Below, piece after piece: positions 50,401-59,400 of a DNA stretch of 64,000 nt. A program made the translations under genes and the position numbers. This DNA is from Shimia sp. R10_1. Lineage in GTDB: Bacteria; Pseudomonadota; Alphaproteobacteria; Rhodobacterales; Rhodobacteraceae. The notes under the pieces were generated by a model. It saw only the letters and a program-made list of their open reading frames with translations. It had not been told where the DNA came from and made no database searches. Each line of letters opens with the position of its first letter. Within the stretch, counting starts at the first letter, position 1. Where the stretch lies: assembly GCF_017744095.1 (NCBI RefSeq), contig NZ_JAGHQX010000001.1, positions 496,001-560,000 on the forward strand. The letters run 5' to 3'.

Positions 50401-53400
50401 AACACTGAACTGCCGTACGGCCTCCGGATCATCAGAAACGTTGGCATAGCCCAGCTGTGCCAGAACAGCCTCCACCGCCTCCGGTGTCGCGCCAACGCCG
50501 CTCAGAGAAATCTCCAAAGGCGCGCCGTCAACGCCGTCCTGAACGATCGTGCCGATCGCGGTGCCGTCAACAGACACTGTGTTGCCTGCAAGCGTGACGC
50601 CATTCCCCTGAACAATGCTCAGTTGATCCTCAAAGGCGCCCTCACTTGCACCACGCTGTGTTTCGTTCCCGTCCTGATCACCAACAAGGCGCTGCACAAG
50701 CAAGGTGCCACCGTCTAAATCAACACTGTCCGCATCCGTGATCGACAGAGCGCCGTCTTGATTCAAAAGCTGCGGCGCGGCATTCACGGTGTTTTCGCCA
50801 AAGGTCACCGAGTCTTCAAATCCTTCGATGACGGGCGCCCCTGCGCCAGCAGGCACCGCGGCCGCATCCAGAATGGTCTGGAACACGCCGCTGCCAGAGC
50901 CATCCCCAGCTTCACCAGAGGTAACAGAGCGCCAGACCGTCACAATGCCGCCATTGTTCAACAGGGCAAGATCAGGTTGATCCTGTGTGCTTGAGGTCTG
51001 TTGATTGATCACAAACATCGGGCCATCACGCGAGCCATCCGCATTAAACCGCTGGCCAAGAACGCCCTCGCCACTGCCATCAGCAGCCCCGAAATCGTTG
51101 ATCGCAACAATGAACCCACCGTTCGGCGTGCCAACCACAACCGGATCCCATTGATCAGAACTGGTAAAGGTGTTCACTTGGAATTCCGCGCCCTGCGGTG
51201 TGCCATCCACATCATAAATGCGGGCAAAAATACCGGAACTGCTTGTGTCTGGGCTCGTGAAAACAACAACAAACCCGCCATTTGGCAGTGCCGCGCTTGG
51301 CGCAAGAAAGGCAATATCTGGCTGCAGTTGATTGCCCGTTGTGACCGTATTGATCTGCACTTCGGCCCCGGCTGGCGCAAGCGCTGTGCCGTCAAAGGTC
51401 ACCAGGTTGCCATTTGTGTCCACACGTTGGGCGAAAACACCATTGCTGTTTGCATCCGGTCCTTCCCAGACAACCATCACATCTGTGGACCCTGGCAGTT
51501 CGGTCACTTGTGGTCTGTTCTGGTTGCCAGATGTGGTCTGATTTATCTGGAATTCCCCTGCCTCAGGTGTGCCCGTTGCATCAAACGTGCGGCCAAAAAT
51601 TCCGTTCGAGCTGCCATCGCCCGCACCTGCAGAGGATGCTGAGGACCAGACAACCATGAAGCGCCCGGCGCCAAGATCCACAATTTCTGACTGCGTCTGT
51701 GTTGAAGAGGTCTGTTCATTTACCTGAAAGCTGCCGCCAAGCGGTGTGCCATCATTATCGAACACTTGGCCAAAGATACCTTGTCCGGACCCGTCAGCAC
51801 CGCTGCTATCACGCCAGGTGACGACAAAGGTGTCATTGGACAACCCTTCGACGCGGGCCTGCCGCTGCGCGTTTCCTGGCAGGTCATTGACCTGAAACTC
51901 CGCCCCCAGCTCCTGCCCTTGTGCATTGTAACGCTGCGCAAAAATACCGTCGCTGCTCGGCGCATCCTGATTGTTGGACACCCAGGTCACGACATAGGAG
52001 CCATCACTGAGTTCAGCGACACGCGGCGAAAACTGCCCCCCTTCGCTAAAGCTGTTGACCTGAGTTTCCTCAGTCGCGCTGTCGGCGACAACAACCAGAT
52101 CACGCACAAGAGCCTGAGAAGACCTCAGGAAGCTGTTCTGAGACCCATTACCGTTGTTCACAGTGAGATCAAAACCAAGTGTCGTGTTGTTCAGATTACT
52201 CGTAATCTCAAACGTCAGCGCCTCAACCAGCGCCTCGACCGATTCAGCCGTAGCCGACGCATTCAAATTGATACGCAGCGCTGCGCCATTAACGCCGTCT
52301 TGACTGCCATCAACAGTCCCAATGGCAGTTCCTTCATAGCTGACAGTCGTGCCGCTCAGCCCGATCTCTCCTGCTCCAGTGCCTTGATCCTGAACGGAAA
52401 TTTGTTTTCCGCCTGTGGAGTTGAATACCTCCTGAACCTGCACAAAGCCGCCATCAAAGCCGACGCCCGCGTTGTCATCCAAATCAATGTCAGCGTCGAT
52501 CAGTTGCGGCGTGTTCAAGAAGTCGGACTCAAAGACGATCTCGCGGTCACGCCCCCCCCTCTGCGACTCTGGGCGCAGGAAATCGTCAACGACGATGTTG
52601 GGGAGTGTCGTGGCGCTGGTGGTGATGTTGACGAATACAGAGTCAGGCTGCGTTTGCCGCCCGCTTGCATCTGTAATCGTGATCCCGATGCCACGTTCCG
52701 TGAACTGAACATTCGCAGCGCTGTCAGTGGATTCATAAGAAATCCGTTCCACCAGTGCCTTGATCGCTGCATCGGTGGCATTGGCGTTGAAGTTGATCAA
52801 CAGCCCATTGCCGTTGGCCCCATCAAGCGTGCCATCAATCGTGCCAATCACCAAACCGTCAAAGCTCAGATCATTGGAGCTGAGGGATATCACCGCATCG
52901 GTTGCGATACTGAGCTGATCAAAGGCAGTTTCGCCCTCAGTGTAGTAAAGCTCAAGAGATCCGCCCGCAAACCCGCCACTTGTCGGGCCTTCAAACGCAA
53001 CCTGATCATCCAGTATAAGGCTTCCGCTGGTCACATCCGTTGCGTTGACGGTCAGCGCGCGTTCAAAATCGCTGAGCTTCGGTCCATTTTGAACCGTTGC
53101 AACCTCTGTGAATGTGCGCATCTGAATAGAGTTGCTGCTGCCATCGCCAGCCGCATTGCTGGTGGGAGAGGTCCAAACCGCAGCAAAACCGGTGCCAAAG
53201 CTTGTGACGCTTGGAGCCGTCTGGGTGCTGTCGATCAGTTCATTGACTTGGAATTCCCCATCCACACGCGTGCCACTGGCATCAAAACGTTGTGCAACGA
53301 TCCCGGTGCTGGACCCATCCTGACCGTCTGAATCCCAACTGACAAGGAACCCTCCATCCGCAAGCGCCGTGACATCCGCCATGTCCTGTGCGTTGATTGT

Positions 53401-56400
53401 TGTGACATTCACGCGGAATTCAGAGCCCAAGGGCGTTCCGCTGTTGTCAAAGCGCTGGCCAAACACACCGTTTGAGCCACCATCAAGGCCATCGCTGTCC
53501 GTCCAGACGACAACAAAGCCACCCCCGATCAGCCCTACAACAGACGCGTCAAACTGGCTGCCTGTCGTTGAGGTATTGACCTGCACATCCGCACCAAGGG
53601 CTGCACCAGACGCATCAAACACACGCAAGAACAGGCCAGCACCATTGCCATCCCCGTCATTGGCCGTGTTTGGCGCGGTGAACACAATCACATGACCTGC
53701 GTTGCTCGCGCCATTCACAAGCGTCGCCACAGCTGGATCGGATTGATCTCCCTCCGTGTTGTCCACATTGACCGTGATCTCTGCCCCAACCGTGTTGGCG
53801 GTGGCATCAAAGCGCTGGCTCAGAATGGCGTCTTGATTGCCATCCCCATTGTCGGAGCGATAGGTGACAACAAAGCCCCCATCCACAAATGCTGAAATGG
53901 CGGGTTCAAACTGCGTGCCAGCTGTGGCGGTGTTTACAACGAACTCTCCCCCCTGCGCCACACCGCTGGCATCGAACCGTTGCCCGATAATGCCGCTATC
54001 AAAACTACCAGGCGCGTCTTGGTTGTTGCCAACCCAAACCACCGTAAAACCACCGTCCGCCGTGGCGGCCACTGCTGGGCGTGATTGCGAGCCTGCAGTC
54101 GTAGAGTTCACAGCAATTTCATTGCCGATCGGCGCACCATTGGCATCATAGAGCTGGGCAAAAACGCCTTGACTGCCATCCAGGTTGTCTTGGCCGGACG
54201 ACTCCCAAACCACAACGACGCCACCGCCTGTCAGCTCTGCCACATCGGCAGAGGATTGACTGTTCTCTGTATGCGCGTTCACCCGCTCTTCCCGGTTGCC
54301 GACCAACGGCAGGTCCGTATCTTGCGAGACCGTCACATTGATAAACTGTGTTTGCGCAGATGCGCCATCACCGTCTGACAGGTCCACACTCAGGCGCCGC
54401 ACCGGCGCGGGTGCGCTGGAAGTGTTTGAATAGGCAATATTGCCCAGTACCGCCTCAACCGCTTCGACAGAGGCATCGCTGTTGAACGTGATTGAGAAAC
54501 TGTTTCCGACGCTTGTGACCGTGCCCACAACCGTGCCGCCCACCGATACCGTGCCACCAATAGAATAGGCGCTCAAAGTCACATTGCCGTTGCCGACATC
54601 GCCGTTCACAAGACCAACAAGATCCTGCGCTTCCCCGGACTCTCCCCCCAATTGCGCAATCTGATTGAAGGTTTCATCCACCTCAACGGTCAAGACACCG
54701 CCATCAAAGTCAGGAGAATCAAGATCGCCAAGGGCAACGGTCGCATCGGCATCCAGACGCAGGAAGCCTCCGTTTACGTCATCCTCGGAAAAGGCTGCAT
54801 CCGTGGTCATCCCCTGGATCAACGGTGCTTCGGAGGGCGTGAAATCCGCTGGATCGCCGAAAATCTGTTGGTAAACAGACGTTCCTGATCCATCACCCTG
54901 CGTGCCAGAGTTTACAAAATTCGTGAATGTGGCGACAAAGTTGCCACTCGGCAAAGCGGCCAACTCTGGCTGACCCTGAGAGCTTAACGTAATTTCGTCA
55001 TTGATCACAAATTGACTGTCGATCCGCTCTCCGGCTGCGGAATACAGCTGCCCCACAACCGAGGCCCCACTGCCATCAAGACTGTTTGAGTTGTCCGTCC
55101 AGGCCACAACAAACCGGCCATCTGTGAGGCCGATCACATCCGGCGCAACTTGCGAGCCAGACGTGACTTCATTCACAATAAAGCTGTTGCCGACAGGCAC
55201 CCCGTTCGCATCAAAGCGCTGGGCCTCAATCCCCACACCAGATCCATCGCGCCCCTGATTGTCTTGCCAGGCAACCACAAAACCACCACCAGCCAGCGCC
55301 GTGATAGAGGCAACTGTGCCACTGTCTTCGATCTGCAAGTCCGCAACCGCCTGCGTGCCATCTGGGTTCAAGAAACGCACATAAATGTCATCGCCATTGT
55401 CAAAATAGGTGAAGCCAATCAAACCGGACGCATTTATTGCAATTTCTGGGCTGTTCTGGGTGCCAGATGTGACTCCATTCGCTACGATTTCCCCACCAAC
55501 CGGCGTGCCATCCGTCTCAAAACGGCGCAACAACAAGCTGTCGCCTGATCCGTCTCCGCTGTCAGAGAAATAGGCGACCACATAGCCGCCATTGGGGAAC
55601 CCCGTCGTGCCAGAAGCAATGGTTGCCAGAGATGGGTCAGATTGCGTCGCCGAGGTCGTGATATTAACAAGCGACTCACTGCCGACCGGTGCCCCGTTCA
55701 CATCGTAAAGTTGGCTGACAACTCCAAAATCACTGCTGCTGCCGTCCACGTTGTCAGAGGCCCAGGCAATAACAAACCCACCGTTTTCAAGCGCGGTGAC
55801 AGTCGCATCCTGCTGCCGCCCTTGCTCGGTGGTGTTGACCTGAAACTCTCCACCGACTCTCACACCTTCGGAGTCAAATCTCTGCGCAAAGATCCCTGTG
55901 CTTTGCGTATCTTGTTGACTGGATGTCCAAACGACCACCCAGCCTCCGTCATTGAGCGTTGCCACATGCTGGTTTTCTTGATTTTCCGGCGCAAAGGCGT
56001 TCACCAACACCTCCTGCCCCACAGCCTGCGGCGTGTTTGCCTCCGCTTCGCCAATCACGCGCAGCTCAAATGACAACGGCTGGGTCAGACCGCCATCACC
56101 GTCCTCAATTCTGAGAGAATAGGTGCGTGTGTCCCGAGGATCATCGCTGTCATTGGTAAAGGTCAGCGCATTCAGCAGCGCCTCAATCCGCGCAACTGTG
56201 GACCCCGCCAAGAGGTCGACCGTCAGGTTCGCCCCATCTGCGCCATCTGACACGATCGTGCCAACATCGACACCATCCACCCGTAGCGTTGCACCGGCCT
56301 GCGTCACGCGCCCACCAGTGGCAAAGGACAAATTGTCCTGTGTTGCATTGTCTGGCGCATTAAACTCGTCAGCAATAGGTTCCGTGACAATGCGGGAAAT

Positions 56401-59400
56401 ACGGATTTGACCGCCATCAAAATCCGCGGAATCCGAGTCAGACAAAGAAAGCGCACCTGTCGCAATCAGCTGTGCACCAACCTCTGCATCTCCCTCATTT
56501 ACGGAAATACTCTGTTCAAGCCCGACCAATGTCGGCGCAGCAGATTGAGAGATTTCCGCCGGATCTCCGACAATCTGATGGAAGATACCGCCGCTGCTGC
56601 CATCTCCTGCGGTGTCGCTGGTTGCAGAACGCCACTGCACCACGTAGTTGCCATCTGGCAAAGCGGCCATCGCTGCACCATTTTGGGTGCCGCTGACTTC
56701 GGTGTTGACACGAAGCTCGCTGTCAATGCGCGTGCCATCCGCATCAAAGACCTGCACGAAGACGTCAGCGCCGCTGCCCGGCGCAGGGGTGGACGTGTCG
56801 ACCCAGGACACCACAAATCCGCCAGTATCCAGCGCGATAATATCCTGAATTTCCTGACTTCCACTCGTACTGTCATTCACGCGCACTTCAGGGCCCACCG
56901 GCACGCCCTGATCCGTGAAACGCTGATAATAGACACCCGTAGAGGATCCATCCTGATTGGCGCTGTTCCAGGCAACCACAATGTCTCCAGTGTCCAACGT
57001 CGCAATATGGCTGGAGCTTTGTGCGCCTGGGGAGAAGCTGTTAACCTGAATGTCCCCACCTTCCGGTACGCCGGCATCATCAAACAGCCTCATATTGATA
57101 GAGCTACTGGACCCGTCGCCATTGGCGGAATCATTCTCGCGCCAGGTGACGGCAAACCGCCCATTTTGCAGCGCAGTGACCTGAGGTTGATCTTGACTGC
57201 CAGTGGTCTGCTGGTTGACCACAATCTCCGTGCCCACACGCGCACCCGCCGCGTTGTAAAGCTGGGCGATCACACCATTGGAACTGCCATCCCCCGCAGA
57301 CCCGAAGTTGGTGGACACCCAAACAACGACATATCCGCCGTTGCTCAGCCCGACGACCTGTGGGCTAAATTGGTTCGAAGAGCTGTTGGTCTCCACCTGC
57401 TCTTCCGTAACAACAAGCGCGCCATTGGCATCATAGCGATTCAGCCGCACACCTGAGATGGTGTCATCATCCCAGACAACCACCCAGCCGCCATCTGTCA
57501 GCCCTGCAACGGAGGCATCAAATTGCGAGCTGGTCACCGTGGTGTTGATCTGAAATTCACTGCCAACCGCCACACCGCGGTCATCAAAGCGCTGGCCAAA
57601 CACACCACTGTCGTTGTCGCCCGTGTTGTCCTGATTGAATGACGTCCAAACAGAGATATAGCCGCCATCCGTCAAACCGGCGATCTGGGCATCGGTTTGC
57701 TCCCCGACGGTCACGGTGTTGGTCTGCCGCTCTCCACCAAGCAAGCCATCCCCATCTGTCTCCGGCGTGACATTCACGGTGATCACCACAGGCGCAGAGG
57801 TCGCACCATCGCCGTCTTCCACCTGCAACTGCAGCAGGGTTTGCGCACGCGGATCATCAGACACGTTGGCAAAAGTCAGGTTTTCAAGCAACACCTCAAC
57901 CGCCGCAGCATCCGCATTTGCGTTCAATGTTATGATCAGGTTTGCACCGTTCTGTCCGTCGGAACTCAGCGTGCCAACCACCGTTCCCCCGACAGAAACC
58001 TGTGCACCGCTCACACCAACTGTGCCCGATGTATCCAGCCCCAACTGCACCTGCTCATCTGCATCTTGCGGCAGGAAGCCATCCTCAGCCACGGTCTGGG
58101 CAACAGTGCCGAGGATAATGCGACCGCCATCAAAATCAGCGCTGTCCGCGTCTGAAACAGCCACCGCGCCATCCAAGTCGATCTTTTGCGGCGTGCCGTT
58201 GACGGTGTCTTCTGCAAAGGTCACCGTTGTTGAAACAGCCTCAACCTCCGGGCTGGCGGAGGGCACCGGCGCCACCAAAGGATCGCCAAACAGGCGCAAG
58301 AACACCCCATTGCTGTCGCCATCCCCAGCGGATCCACTGTTCGCAGAGGTCCAGACACCAACAAAAGCGCCATTTGCGAGCGCCGCAATATCTGGCTGGT
58401 TCTGGGTCGAAGAGATTTCTTCGTTAACCTGAAACTCGCCAGTCTGCGCCACCCCATCCGCATCAAAGCGCCGTGCAAAGACGCCCTGACCGCTGCCGTC
58501 ACCCGCGGATCCAAAAGCACTCGACGTCCAGATGACGGCAAACCCACCATCATCCAATGCCGTCACTTCAGGGTCAGACTGTGAGGAGGACGTTTCGACA
58601 TTGATCTGAAACTCAGAGCCAACAGCTGTTCCGTCGCCTTCATAGACCTGCGCAAAAATGCCATTACTGCTGCCATCGGCGCCGCTTTGATCTTGCCATG
58701 TCACGACAAATCGGCCGCCGGTTAGCCCAACCACCGACGGATCGTCCTGCGTTGATACGGTTGTCGTGTTAACAATAAACTCAGCACCCAGCGGCGTGCC
58801 ATCAGGCGCATATCGTTGTGCCAGAATGTCACTTCCAGACCCCAGCGCGCCAGAAAAGTCCCGATACACGACCACCAGTCCACCTGTTGCAAGACCACCA
58901 GCGCCGGCGCTTGGCTGAATAGCCGCCACCGCAGCCTGATCTTGCGTCGAGGAGGTTGTGGAATTGACCTGGAAATCCGTTCCAAGCGGTGTCCCAGCTG
59001 CATCAAAAAGGCGCATACGTACGCCAACGTTGAAATTCGCATCACCATTGTCGTCCGTATAAACAACAGCGAACCCGCCGCCAGGTACACCAGCGACCTC
59101 AGCGTCATGTTGGGTGCGGCTGAAATTGGTGTCGTTGACCTGAAACTCGTCACCTACGGGGTTTCCTGCAGCGTCAAACCGCTGACCAAAAACACCGAAA
59201 TCAAAATCACCTGGATTGTCTTGGTTACTTGCCTGCCAGACAACAACATATCCGCCATCCTCTGTCGCCGCGACCTGCGCGTTGTTTTGAGTGTCCACCC
59301 CTGTGGTGTTCACCACCGTCGGAAGGCCGAGCTCCTCACCTTCAGCAGAATAGCGTTGGGCAATGATTCCGTCTGAATCGCCGTCCTGACCAAATGAGTC

